8,094 nucleotides of DNA from an uncultured Burkholderiales bacterium (GCA_903871435.1 CAIQGU010000481.1:1-8094), one strand, 5' to 3'. Positions 1 to 6,127 are shown, counted from the first letter of the stretch. Numbers and translations: made by a program. The notes: generated by a model not told the origin, from the sequence alone.

Positions 1-132
1 TACTTCCACCTTTTCAGTGGCGGACTCTCGATAGGTTTTTGCCCAGCTGTGCAATGTGACCAGTAGTGACATCACGGCCCAGGCGTGCAAACCTCAATTG
101 GCCAATCTCAAAAACGGGTAATTGGTTTGTTA
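1..132. other. Left-edge non-coding leader upstream of vapBC
   Basis: I see no supportable gene here. The right half is AT-rich: 91-170 is about 35% GC, far below the rest of the window, as is common for toxin-antitoxin control regions. It holds a perfect 10-bp palindrome, ATTGGCCAAT (97-106), a second AATTGG at 119-124, an inverted repeat GTGA/TCAC at 66-75 and a short CCAC/GTGG inverted repeat at 7-20. None matches a site I can name. An upstream extension of the vapB frame to an ATG at 66 lies in this stretch but has no family resemblance. A 41-codon minus-strand frame (139 to 14) is treated as chance. Confidence 0.5.
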
Positions 133-161
133 TTGACATCAAGATGCCTAAAAATTATCAT
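133..161 (+). promoter_or_regulatory. Sigma-70 promoter of the vapBC operon
   Basis: The -35 hexamer TTGACA (133-138) matches the consensus at all six positions. It is followed by a 17-bp spacer and the -10 hexamer TATCAT (156-161), five of six matches. This is the best promoter-like sequence in the window. The expected transcription start, six to seven bases past the -10, is about 167-168, which coincides with the GTG proposed as the vapB start. The two operator-like repeats overlap the -35 and the -10 to start region, which fits autorepression. That a transcript starts here is inferred. Confidence 0.7.
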
Positions 162-168
162 CAAGATG
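137..168. promoter_or_regulatory. Putative VapBC operator: two CATCAAGATG inverted repeats
   Basis: The 10-mer CATCAAGATG occurs exactly twice, at 137-146 and 159-168. Each copy is an inverted repeat (CATC, centre AA, GATG), and the copies are 22 bp apart centre to centre, about two helical turns, so both face the same side of the helix. The first overlaps the -35 and the second the -10 and the predicted transcription start. Ribbon-helix-helix antitoxins such as VapB bind short inverted repeats in their own promoters, usually in complex with the toxin. Binding here is inferred; the repeats themselves are plain in the sequence. Confidence 0.6.
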
Positions 169-413
169 TGCGAACGACCCTGACACTAGATGACGACGTT
201 GCCGCCCGGCTCGCTGAAGAAGCGCGCCGAACTGGCCGCAGCTTCAAGGACACCGTCAACGAAGCCCTGCGCGGAGGTCTGGACGCGCGGCGACAACCGC
301 AAGCGGAACCGTTTCGCGTCCGTGCGCGCAACCTGGGGGCGATACGTCCCGCAGTCTCGCTTGACAGCGCGGCGCGCTTGCTGGACGACATCGACGGCCC
401 TGCCGCGCCGTGA
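168..413 (+). CDS. vapB: VapB-type ribbon-helix-helix antitoxin
   Basis: An 81-residue antitoxin predicted to neutralise the VapC encoded next and to repress its own operon. The N-terminus (residues 2-9, RTTLTLDD) looks like the beta strand of a ribbon-helix-helix DNA-binding domain, followed by two helices (about 11-21 and 25-38, the second including SFKDTVNEALRGGL). Residues 40-81 would form the toxin-binding tail. I chose GTG 168 because the family typically begins at exactly this RTTLTLDDD point and because the promoter places the transcription start there. In-frame ATGs at 144 and 66 would lie within or upstream of the promoter. No Shine-Dalgarno precedes the GTG, so translation may be leaderless. 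The TGA stop overlaps the vapC GTG (GTGA), implying coupled translation. Confidence 0.8.
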   Translation: MRTTLTLDDDVAARLAEEARRTGRSFKDTVNEALRGGLDARRQPQAEPFRVRARNLGAIRPAVSLDSAARLLDDIDGPAAP

Positions 414-844
414 TCGTTCCCGACGCCAACGTTCTCCTGTACGCATATCATGAAGGCGCGCCGCAACACACGCGTGCCCGCCGCTGGGTGGAGTCGGCCT
501 TCTCGGGCTCCGAGCCGATCGGCCTCCCATGGCAGTGCATTACAGCCTTCGTGCGTATCGGAACCCATAACCGGGTCTTTACGAACCCGTATACCGCGCC
601 AGAGGCGCTCGGCATTGTGCGCTCCTGGCTGGCGGCGGCTCCGGTGCGCATACTGGAACCCGGCGGACGTTTTTTCGAAATCTTTTCCGACCTGCTGGCA
701 AGTTCGCAGGCCATTGGTCCTCTGGTGATGGATGCGGCCCTCGCGGCCATGGCCATAGAGGTTGGCGCAACACTTGCAACTACCGATCGCGACTTCCGCC
801 GCTTCGACGGACTGAAATTGCTGGACCCACTCCTGGAAGGATGA
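410..844 (+). CDS. vapC: VapC-type PIN-domain ribonuclease toxin
   Basis: A 144-residue toxin of the PIN-domain family, Mg2+-dependent RNases that cleave tRNA or rRNA and halt translation when free of antitoxin. The start MIVPDANVLLYAY carries the first catalytic aspartate (D5). The C-terminal part has LVMDAALAAMAIE (D108) and ATTDRDFRRF (D126, D128), the other metal-binding positions. The middle segment (LPWQCITAFVRIGTHNRVF, 39-57) lacks the acidic residue many PIN proteins have there; as I recall, this subgroup usually lacks it too, so I do not read it as inactivation. The frame is intact and of normal length. The GTG start at 410 overlaps the vapB stop by four bases, and vapC ends four bases before the next gene. 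Its RNA target cannot be read from the sequence. Confidence 0.88.
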   Translation: MIVPDANVLLYAYHEGAPQHTRARRWVESAFSGSEPIGLPWQCITAFVRIGTHNRVFTNPYTAPEALGIVRSWLAAAPVRILEPGGRFFEIFSDLLASSQAIGPLVMDAALAAMAIEVGATLATTDRDFRRFDGLKLLDPLLEG

Positions 845-848
845 CCCC

Positions 849-1892
849 GTGACCTCCCCCGCACCCGTGCGTATCCCCGCAACCCTGATCCCCGGTGACG
901 GGATTGGCCCGGAAATCGTCGATGCCACCCTGGCCATCCTGGAAGCCCTGGAAGCGCCCTTCGACTGGGAGACCCATGTTGCCGGCCTTGCCGGCGTCAC
1001 GCAGCATGGTGACCCCTTGCCCGCGGCCACGCTTGCCAGCATCCGCAAGACCCGCCTCGCCCTCAAGGGCCCACTGGAAACGCCCTCGGGCGGCGGCTAC
1101 CGCTCATCCAATGTGCGCCTGCGCGAAGAATTCCAGCTCTACGCCAACCTGCGGCCGGTGCGCACCCTGGTGCCGGGCGGGCGCTATGAAGGCGTGGACC
1201 TCGTGGTGGTGCGCGAGAACGTCGAAGGCCTGTACATGGGCTACGAGCACTTCATCCAGATCGGCGATGACCCCCATGCCGTGGCCATTGCCACCGGGGT
1301 CAACACCCGCAACGGCAGCAACCGGCTGCTGGAGTTTGCCTTCGAACACGCCATTGCCACGGGACGCAAGAAGGTCACCATCGTGCACAAGGCCAACATC
1401 ATGAAGGCCCTCACGGGCATCTTCCTGGAGGCGGCCCAGCAGCTCTATGAGAAGAAGTACAAGGACAAGATCGCCATGGACACCGTCATCATCGACGCCT
1501 GCTGCATGAAGCTGGTCCTGGATCCGTCCAAGTTCGATGTGCTGGTCACCACCAACCTCTTTGGCGACATACTTTCGGACCTTGTTGCGGGTCTGGTGGG
1601 CGGCCTGGGCATGGCGCCCGGCGCCAACATCGGCACCGATGCGGCCATCTTCGAGGCCGTGCATGGTTCCGCGCCGGATATCGCGGGCAAGGGCATCGCC
1701 AACCCCACGGCGCTGCTGCTGGCCGCCGCGCTTATGCTCGATCACGTCAAGCTGGGCGACAAGGCCACGCGCTTGCGCGCCGCCATCGATGCCGTGCTCA
1801 ATATCGACAAGGTGCGCACGGGAGACCTGGGCGGGAAGAACAACACCAAGGAATACACCCAGGCGCTGGTGGCCCGCATCCGCAACGCGTAG
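849..1892 (+). CDS. NAD-dependent isocitrate dehydrogenase
   Basis: A 347-residue cytoplasmic beta-decarboxylating dehydrogenase, predicted to oxidise isocitrate to 2-oxoglutarate with NAD+ in the TCA cycle. Substrate residues align with E. coli Icd: S86, N88, R92 (in SSNVRLREE), R102, R122, Y129 (RENVEGLY) and K181 (HKANIMK). Metal aspartates are D216, D240 and D244 ([12 protein letters not shown]). The cofactor loop reads [15 protein letters not shown] (272-286); D277-I278 replace the Lys-Tyr pair that selects NADP+ in E. coli, pointing to NAD+. The isocitrate-type S-x-N-V-x-L-R loop argues against isopropylmalate or homoisocitrate dehydrogenase, though those are relatives. The GTG start has a good Shine-Dalgarno, GGAAGG (836-841), inside the last vapC codons; a GTG at 867 is a weaker choice. 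No separate promoter is evident. Confidence 0.88.
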   Translation: MTSPAPVRIPATLIPGDGIGPEIVDATLAILEALEAPFDWETHVAGLAGVTQHGDPLPAATLASIRKTRLALKGPLETPSGGGYRSSNVRLREEFQLYANLRPVRTLVPGGRYEGVDLVVVRENVEGLYMGYEHFIQIGDDPHAVAIATGVNTRNGSNRLLEFAFEHAIATGRKKVTIVHKANIMKALTGIFLEAAQQLYEKKYKDKIAMDTVIIDACCMKLVLDPSKFDVLVTTNLFGDILSDLVAGLVGGLGMAPGANIGTDAAIFEAVHGSAPDIAGKGIANPTALLLAAALMLDHVKLGDKATRLRAAIDAVLNIDKVRTGDLGGKNNTKEYTQALVARIRNA

Positions 1893-1928
1893 TTGGATCG
1901 GGTGTATCGGGCCGCGGCGTGCCCGCGC

Positions 1929-2795
1929 CTACTTCTTCATCAAGACGGACTGCACCCAACCCGCGCCCGCCGAGCCTTGAACCTTTAGGAATCCGTCGCG
2001 CGCCTCGCCCAGGTAAACCACCTCGTCGGCCTTGGCCAGGATGAATATTGGCGCGCCATCCGTTGCGGCCTGCCCGAAAACCCGCACGCCACCGATCTTT
2101 GGCGATAGCACGCTTCCGGCCTCGAACCCGGGGCCACCGGAATTGCCTGCGCCAGCTACACCCACCGCACCTGCCGCTGCAACGGCACCGCCTGCGCCGA
2201 CAGCACCTCTATCGCCAACCGCACCGGGCGGGCCAGCCACGACAGGGACCGCAACCGCCGCCTGGGCGTGGTGATCGCTCGCCTGGAACTTGGCATAGGC
2301 CGCATCAAACTGGGCCGGCTGGAATCCCGACAGCTTCTGGTCACCCAGCAGCAACACCGGTACGCCCGGCGCATTGAGTGCCTTCAGGTCCGCCTTCCCC
2401 TTCTCGGTTTTTTCCACGTCATATTCAGTGAACGGCACGTTCTTCGACTGCATGTAGGCGCGCGCCTGCTTGCAATAGCCGCACCATGAAGCGCTGTAAA
2501 AAATCACCTGGTCGCCGGATCCCATGCCCAGCGTGTCGTCGCGCTTGGCGAGCGTTGGGGTTGTGATCGAGGTAATCTGCTGCAGGACGCTCTGCACGGA
2601 ATCAGCGCCCTTGACCTTGCCCGCAACCGACTTGAGCAGATCCGTGAAACTTTGTGCCACGGCTGGCGCGCTCATGAGCAGGCCTGCGGACAGCGCCATC
2701 GCGGTCGACAGGGCAAATTGTCTTGCGTAAGGTGCGCGGGTCTGGCGTCCCGGTGAAACGGCAAGTCGCGCAAATTGCGACGGCAGGTCACGCAT
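1929..2795 (-). CDS. Exported glutaredoxin-like protein with collagen-like linker and SH3-like C-terminus
   Basis: A 288-residue thiol-redox protein, probably periplasmic. Residues 1-48 form a long signal peptide: basic region to R25, hydrophobic ALSTAMALSAGLLMSA, predicted cut near APAVAQ. A glutaredoxin fold spans about 95-170, with active site WCGYC (C105, C108) and the cis-proline motif GVPVLL (144-149). Residues 188-217 are mostly Gly-X-Y triplets, low in complexity. Residues 232-288 (VRVFGQAATDGAPIF, then YLGEARDGFLKV and GWVQSVL) resemble a small bacterial SH3-like domain. ATG 2795 has a strong Shine-Dalgarno, GGAGG, eight bases upstream; the frame stays open to 3011, but that part runs into cysC and lacks a signal peptide. 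It is last in the minus-strand run, 52 bp after cysC. Its substrate is unknown. Confidence 0.8.
   Translation of the reverse strand: MRDLPSQFARLAVSPGRQTRAPYARQFALSTAMALSAGLLMSAPAVAQSFTDLLKSVAGKVKGADSVQSVLQQITSITTPTLAKRDDTLGMGSGDQVIFYSASWCGYCKQARAYMQSKNVPFTEYDVEKTEKGKADLKALNAPGVPVLLLGDQKLSGFQPAQFDAAYAKFQASDHHAQAAVAVPVVAGPPGAVGDRGAVGAGGAVAAAGAVGVAGAGNSGGPGFEAGSVLSPKIGGVRVFGQAATDGAPIFILAKADEVVYLGEARDGFLKVQGSAGAGWVQSVLMKK
2154..2225 (-). repeat. 18-bp in-frame tandem repeat encoding GAVGxx hexapeptides
   Basis: Four successive six-codon units encode GAVGDR, GAVGAG, GAVAAA and GAVGVA (residues 191-214 of the glutaredoxin-like protein). On the + strand the core GCACC recurs at 2167, 2185, 2203 and 2221, exactly 18 bp apart. 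The units have diverged at third positions, so this is not a recent expansion. The product is a flexible or collagen-like linker between the glutaredoxin and SH3-like parts. Repeat number may vary between strains. Confidence 0.7.
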
Positions 2796-2847
2796 GGGCA
2801 ATTCCTCCGTGGAAACGAAAATTGGAAAATTACACGCTGGCATGACT

Positions 2848-3423
2848 CTAATCGGGACTTGCGCTGCCGACAATAAGCGCCAGTATCTGCTCAACGCACT
2901 TCCCGAGCGAAACCTCGGCGGTATCGAGGCTAAGTTCCGGTGCCTCGGGCACCTCGTAGCTGCCGTCGATTCCAGTGAACGCAGTGATTTCCCCGCGCCG
3001 CGCCTTCGCATAGTGACCCTTGGGGTCGCGCGTCTCGCAGACCGCGCTGCTCACGTCCAGGTAAACCTCAAGGAATTCGCCGCTGCTGAACAATGACCGG
3101 GCAAAGCGCCGCTCCGCCCGGAAGGGGCTGATGAAGGCGCAAACCACGATCAGCCCTGCGTCCACCATCAGACGAGCGACCTCGGCCGCGCGGCGGATGT
3201 TCTCGGCCCGTGCCTGGGGGGTAAAACCCAGATCCCGGTTCAAGCCCGTGCGCAAGGCATCGCCATCCAGCAGTGCTACATGGCGCCCCAGGCGGAACAA
3301 TTCGGCATCGAGCGCCTGGGCAATCGTGGACTTGCCCGAGCCTGGCAAGCCCGTCAGCCAGACGCATACGGGTCGCTGGCCTTTCTGGGCCGCGCGCTGG
3401 GTCTTGTCAATGGGTGCGGACAT
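2848..3423 (-). CDS. cysC: Adenylylsulfate (APS) kinase
   Basis: A 191-residue cytoplasmic kinase that phosphorylates adenosine 5'-phosphosulfate with ATP to make PAPS, for sulfate reduction or sulfotransferases. Visible motifs: Walker A GLPGSGKST (25-33), DGDALRTGLNRDLGF (53-67), the APS-binding RAENIRR (72-78), ISPFRAERR (98-106) whose S99 corresponds to the serine phosphorylated in some CysC proteins, then CETRDPKGHYAKARRGEI and FTGIDGSYEVPEAPELSLDT. The length is that of a stand-alone kinase, not a fused CysNC or bifunctional PAPS synthetase. ATG 3423 lies 11 bp after the galU stop with a modest AAGG site, so the two are probably co-transcribed. A frame extension to 3486 overlaps galU and is unlikely. 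No sulfate adenylyltransferase or reductase gene is within the window. Confidence 0.93.
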   Translation of the reverse strand: MSAPIDKTQRAAQKGQRPVCVWLTGLPGSGKSTIAQALDAELFRLGRHVALLDGDALRTGLNRDLGFTPQARAENIRRAAEVARLMVDAGLIVVCAFISPFRAERRFARSLFSSGEFLEVYLDVSSAVCETRDPKGHYAKARRGEITAFTGIDGSYEVPEAPELSLDTAEVSLGKCVEQILALIVGSASPD

Positions 3424-3434
3424 GCGGCGCGGCC

Positions 3435-4301
3435 TTAGTAGATCAAACCCTGCCGCCGCCCCAGTGCCACATTGGCATCCAGCCACCCGGCCTTGGAGCC
3501 GCAGTCAAACCGCGTGCCGGAAAAACGGTGAACGATCACCTCGCCCTGCGGAACCCGGCGGGCAATGGCATCCGTGAGCTGGATCTCGTTGCCGCGGCCC
3601 CGCTGTGTGCGCGCCAGTTCCGCGAACACCTCCGGGCGCAGTACATAACGACCCACCACGGCCAGCGTGGAGGGCGCGTCCTCCGGCCGCGGCTTTTCAA
3701 CGAACAGCGTCACGCGCTCCTCGCTCGCATCCGCACCCGGCAGGGCTTCGGTGGCGACGATGCCGTATTTGGCGGTGTCTTCCAGCGGCACGTCTTCCAC
3801 GGCCAGCACCGAGGCGCCGTGGCGCTCGTAGCTTTGCACCAGCTGGGCGGTGACGCCCGGCTGGGCGTCGATGAGGTCGTCGGCCAGTATGACGGCGAAG
3901 GGCTCGTCGCCCACCACGGGCTGGGCGCACAGCACGGCGTGCCCCAGGCCCAGCGGCTCGGGCTGGCGCACGAACACGAAGTTGATGCCCTTGGGCGTGG
4001 CGGTGAGCAGCGCATCCAGCAATTGCTGCTTGCCGCTAGCCTGCAGCAGCATTTCCAGTTCGGGGTTGCGGTCGAAATGGTCTTCGATGGCGCGCTTGTT
4101 GCGGCCCGTGACGAAGATCATCATCTCGATGCCGGCCGCTGCAGCTTCCTCCACGGCGTACTGGATCAGCGGCTTGTCCACCACCGGCAGCATCTCTTTG
4201 GGCATGGCCTTGGTGGCGGGCAGGAAGCGCGTTCCCGACCCGGCCACGGGGAAGACGGCCTTGCGGACGCGACCCGCGGTTTTGATGGAGTTCATGGTCA
4301 T
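3435..4301 (-). CDS. galU: UTP-glucose-1-phosphate uridylyltransferase
   Basis: A 288-residue cytoplasmic enzyme making UDP-glucose and pyrophosphate from UTP and glucose-1-phosphate, the donor for LPS, capsule and trehalose synthesis. The nucleotidyltransferase signature [20 protein letters not shown] (17-36) is followed by [17 protein letters not shown], then [12 protein letters not shown], the metal-binding [32 protein letters not shown] and [15 protein letters not shown] near the end. Length and motif order are typical of bacterial GalU, not of RmlA or GlgC. ATG 4301 has a GAGG Shine-Dalgarno six bases upstream; the ATG two codons on (4295) is the alternative. It lies 144 bp after pgi and 11 bp before cysC. 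Its substrate is the product of the mutase encoded at 6148. Confidence 0.95.
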   Translation of the reverse strand: MTMNSIKTAGRVRKAVFPVAGSGTRFLPATKAMPKEMLPVVDKPLIQYAVEEAAAAGIEMMIFVTGRNKRAIEDHFDRNPELEMLLQASGKQQLLDALLTATPKGINFVFVRQPEPLGLGHAVLCAQPVVGDEPFAVILADDLIDAQPGVTAQLVQSYERHGASVLAVEDVPLEDTAKYGIVATEALPGADASEERVTLFVEKPRPEDAPSTLAVVGRYVLRPEVFAELARTQRGRGNEIQLTDAIARRVPQGEVIVHRFSGTRFDCGSKAGWLDANVALGRRQGLIY

Positions 4302-4375
4302 GGAATTCCTCGGGGCGCTAAAAGTGAGAAGTCTGGGATTTGCGTGGACACCGGACCAGCAGGCAGATACGCGAA

Positions 4376-4405
4376 AAGATAAGCGGGCAGATGATTCCGG
4401 TGCAA
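4376..4405 (-). promoter_or_regulatory. Possible promoter for galU-cysC-glutaredoxin
   Basis: The 144-bp gap between pgi and galU (4302-4445) is the only substantial break in the minus-strand run. Read on the minus strand it contains TTGCAC (4405-4400, three of six to the -35 consensus), an 18-bp spacer and TATCTT (4381-4376, four of six to the -10). It would give a leader of about 68 nt to the galU ATG. The match is modest. I see no convincing rho-independent terminator after pgi in this gap, so read-through from pgi is also possible. Confidence 0.3.
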
Positions 4406-4445
4406 CACGATATGCCGTTTACACTTGCCGCGTACCGCCCGGCGC

Positions 4446-5978
4446 TCAGATCACGGCGCGATCCAGGCGCTGCTGCAACAACTTCTTGCCCACCTCGACG
4501 CCCCACTGGTCGAAGGCGTTGATGTTCCAGATAACGCTGTGCACGAAGGTGCGGTGCTCGTACAGGGCCAGCAGCGCGCCGATGGAGCGCGCGTCAAGCC
4601 GCGGCAGGCTGATGACATTGGTGGGACGCCCGCCGGGTGCAATGGCGTAGTTTTCGGTGGAGCGCTGCGGGCCGAGTATGCCGTCCCCCCAGGCCAGGGC
4701 ATCCACCTGGGCCATGGCCGCCGCATGCAGCAGCCGGTAGCGCTTGTCGTCGCTGTTGGCGTATTCGTCCACCACCAGGAAATCCGCGGGCGACCAGTGC
4801 GTGCCCTGGTGCATGAACTGGAAGACGCTGTGCTGTGCCGTGGTGCCCACCTCGCCCCACACGACCGGGCTAGTGTCGATGCCGGTAGGCTGGCCGTTGC
4901 GGTCCACGCGCTTGCCCAGGCTTTCCATCTCCAGTTGCTGCAGGTACGGCGCCAGATTGCGCAGCCGTTGCGCATAGGGAAAGACGGCCCGGGCGCGGAT
5001 GTTCCAGAAGTTCACGTACCAAATGCCCAGCAAGCCCAGTATCACGGGCAGGTTGCGCTCCAGCGGTGCGGTGGCAAAGTGCTGATCCATCTCGGCAGCA
5101 CCTGCCAGCAGGTCCAGGAAGGCCTGGTGGCCGTGGGCAATGGCGATGGGCAGTCCGCAGGACGACCACAGTGAATAGCGGCCGCCCACCCAGTCGTGGA
5201 ACGAAAAAATACGCTTGGGATGGATGCCGATGGCCGTGGCACGGTCGGGTTGCGCCGTTATCGCGATCAAATGATGGGCGGGATCCAGCTGCTGCGGCCC
5301 GCTGGCCGGCGGTGTCCAGGCTGCAAGCCAGTCGCGCGCAACACGCAGATTTTCCAAGGTCTCCATGGTGGTGAAGCTCTTGGAAATGGCCGCAACCAAC
5401 GTCGTTTCCGGCTGGGCGCCCACCAGGGCGGCATCCAACTCGGCCGGATCGATGTTGCTCACGAACCGCACCTGCACGGGGCCGGTGGGCGTGCCCAGCG
5501 CTTCGGTCACGAGGCGCGGGCCCAAATCCGATCCGCCGATGCCGATGCAGATCACCGTGGTGATGGGGCGACCGGTAGATCCTTCTATGCGCCCGGCGCG
5601 CAGCGCCTCGGCAAAGCCCAGGGTGCGCAGCTGCTCTTCATCCAACGTGCGCGTGAGCGAGGGATCATCGGGCCGCGTGCGCAGGGCCGTGTGCCAGGCC
5701 GGCCGGTGCTCGGTGTTGTTGACGCCTTCGCCGGCGAGCAGCGCATCGCGCAGCTTTTCCAGATCGCAGGCGCGCGCCAGAGCAAGGAGGGCCGCGAACG
5801 TGTTCTCGTCGATCCAGTTACGCGACACGTCCGCGGTGACGCCCGCCGCCGTGAAGGTCCAGCGTTGACGCCGGTCGGGCTCCACCTTGAACAGTCCCGC
5901 CAGGGTGCGGGGTGCAAAAGACCGGCGGGCTTCTTCAAGCGCAAGCCACTCGGGCAGGTCGGTACGGCTGGCGGTCAT
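4446..5978 (-). CDS. pgi: Glucose-6-phosphate isomerase
   Basis: A 510-residue cytoplasmic enzyme that interconverts glucose-6-phosphate and fructose-6-phosphate. Motifs in order: IGIGGSDLGP, the sugar-phosphate loop SKSFTTMETLEN, family signature DWVGGRYSLWSSCG, WGEVGTTAQHSVFQFMHQGT with catalytic E376 and H390, and the C-terminal signature FDQWGVEVGKKL with catalytic lysine K498. All catalytic residues are present. It is somewhat shorter than the E. coli enzyme (about 550 residues), with no visible loss of core motifs. ATG 5978 is preceded by a weak GGA site; no longer reading frame competes. It is first in the minus-strand run and divergent from the phosphoglucomutase gene, so the two may share control through the intervening region. 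Confidence 0.95.
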   Translation of the reverse strand: MTASRTDLPEWLALEEARRSFAPRTLAGLFKVEPDRRQRWTFTAAGVTADVSRNWIDENTFAALLALARACDLEKLRDALLAGEGVNNTEHRPAWHTALRTRPDDPSLTRTLDEEQLRTLGFAEALRAGRIEGSTGRPITTVICIGIGGSDLGPRLVTEALGTPTGPVQVRFVSNIDPAELDAALVGAQPETTLVAAISKSFTTMETLENLRVARDWLAAWTPPASGPQQLDPAHHLIAITAQPDRATAIGIHPKRIFSFHDWVGGRYSLWSSCGLPIAIAHGHQAFLDLLAGAAEMDQHFATAPLERNLPVILGLLGIWYVNFWNIRARAVFPYAQRLRNLAPYLQQLEMESLGKRVDRNGQPTGIDTSPVVWGEVGTTAQHSVFQFMHQGTHWSPADFLVVDEYANSDDKRYRLLHAAAMAQVDALAWGDGILGPQRSTENYAIAPGGRPTNVISLPRLDARSIGALLALYEHRTFVHSVIWNINAFDQWGVEVGKKLLQQRLDRAVI

Positions 5979-6031
5979 AATTCCGTCGTCAGTGAAAAAC
6001 CCAAGGGCGCGGCCGTGTCGACCGTGTATTC

Positions 6032-6061
6032 TTGGAAAGCCCTGATTCTAGATGTTATTCA
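6032..6061 (+). promoter_or_regulatory. Possible promoter for the mutase-glgB operon
   Basis: TTGGAA (6032-6037) is followed after 18 bp by TATTCA (6056-6061), with an extended -10 TG one base before it (6053-6054). Hexamer matches are only moderate. Transcription would start near 6068, leaving a leader of about 80 nt that includes the 11-bp repeat array. The ATG at 6052, an alternative in-frame start for the mutase, would then lie upstream of the transcript. Confidence 0.3.
6045..6050 (-). promoter_or_regulatory. Possible -10 element for pgi
   Basis: On the minus strand this reads TAGAAT, five of six matches to the -10 consensus, about 67 bases before the pgi ATG. At 17 bp upstream I see no recognisable -35 (GTACTT), so the call is weak. 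If real, the region upstream of this promoter would include the CAATTG repeats, allowing them to act on pgi as well as on the mutase gene. Confidence 0.22.
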
Positions 6062-6083
6062 ATGGGCAAGTACCCAAGACCTG

Positions 6084-6127
6084 CAATTGCGCCGCAATTG
6101 AGCCGCAAAAGGGCTGCAATTGCACCG
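6084..6127. repeat. Four tandem 11-bp units with CAATTG core
   Basis: The units are CAATTGCGCCG (6084), CAATTGAGCCG (6095), CAAAAGGGCTG (6106) and CAATTGCACCG (6117); the third is degenerate. Three cores are the perfect palindrome CAATTG, and the last extends to the 10-bp palindrome TGCAATTGCA (6115-6124). An 11-bp period places the cores on one face of the helix. The period is not a multiple of three, which argues that this stretch is leader rather than the N-terminus of the mutase. Possible roles are cooperative binding of a regulator or an RNA structure in the leader. I know of no regulator for this motif. Confidence 0.65.

Noticed and set aside
1..75. Possible insertion-sequence edge: repeated GTGAC at 56-60 and 66-70 and short inverted repeats.
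   Set aside because: No transposase, terminal inverted repeat pair or target duplication is visible, and the left side is cut off.
14..139. Minus-strand frame of 41 codons starting at an ATG that overlaps the first operator copy, with an AGG a few bases upstream.
   Set aside because: Too short to trust, no recognisable family, and it lies in the vapBC promoter region; more likely chance.
66..167. Longer vapB from ATG 66 or ATG 144.
   Set aside because: Both starts are within or upstream of the near-consensus promoter, and the added residues do not resemble an antitoxin.
161..1066. Minus-strand open frame of 301 codons across vapBC and the dehydrogenase start.
   Set aside because: Arg/Ser-rich antisense shadow of three well-supported genes.
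1913..1927. CGCGG/CCGCG 5-bp stem between the convergent dehydrogenase and glutaredoxin-like genes as a shared terminator.
   Set aside because: The stem is short and no T-run follows on either strand; at this GC content such a stem is expected by chance.
3273..4382. Plus-strand open frame of 369 codons opposite galU and cysC.
   Set aside because: Antisense shadow of two clearly recognised enzymes.
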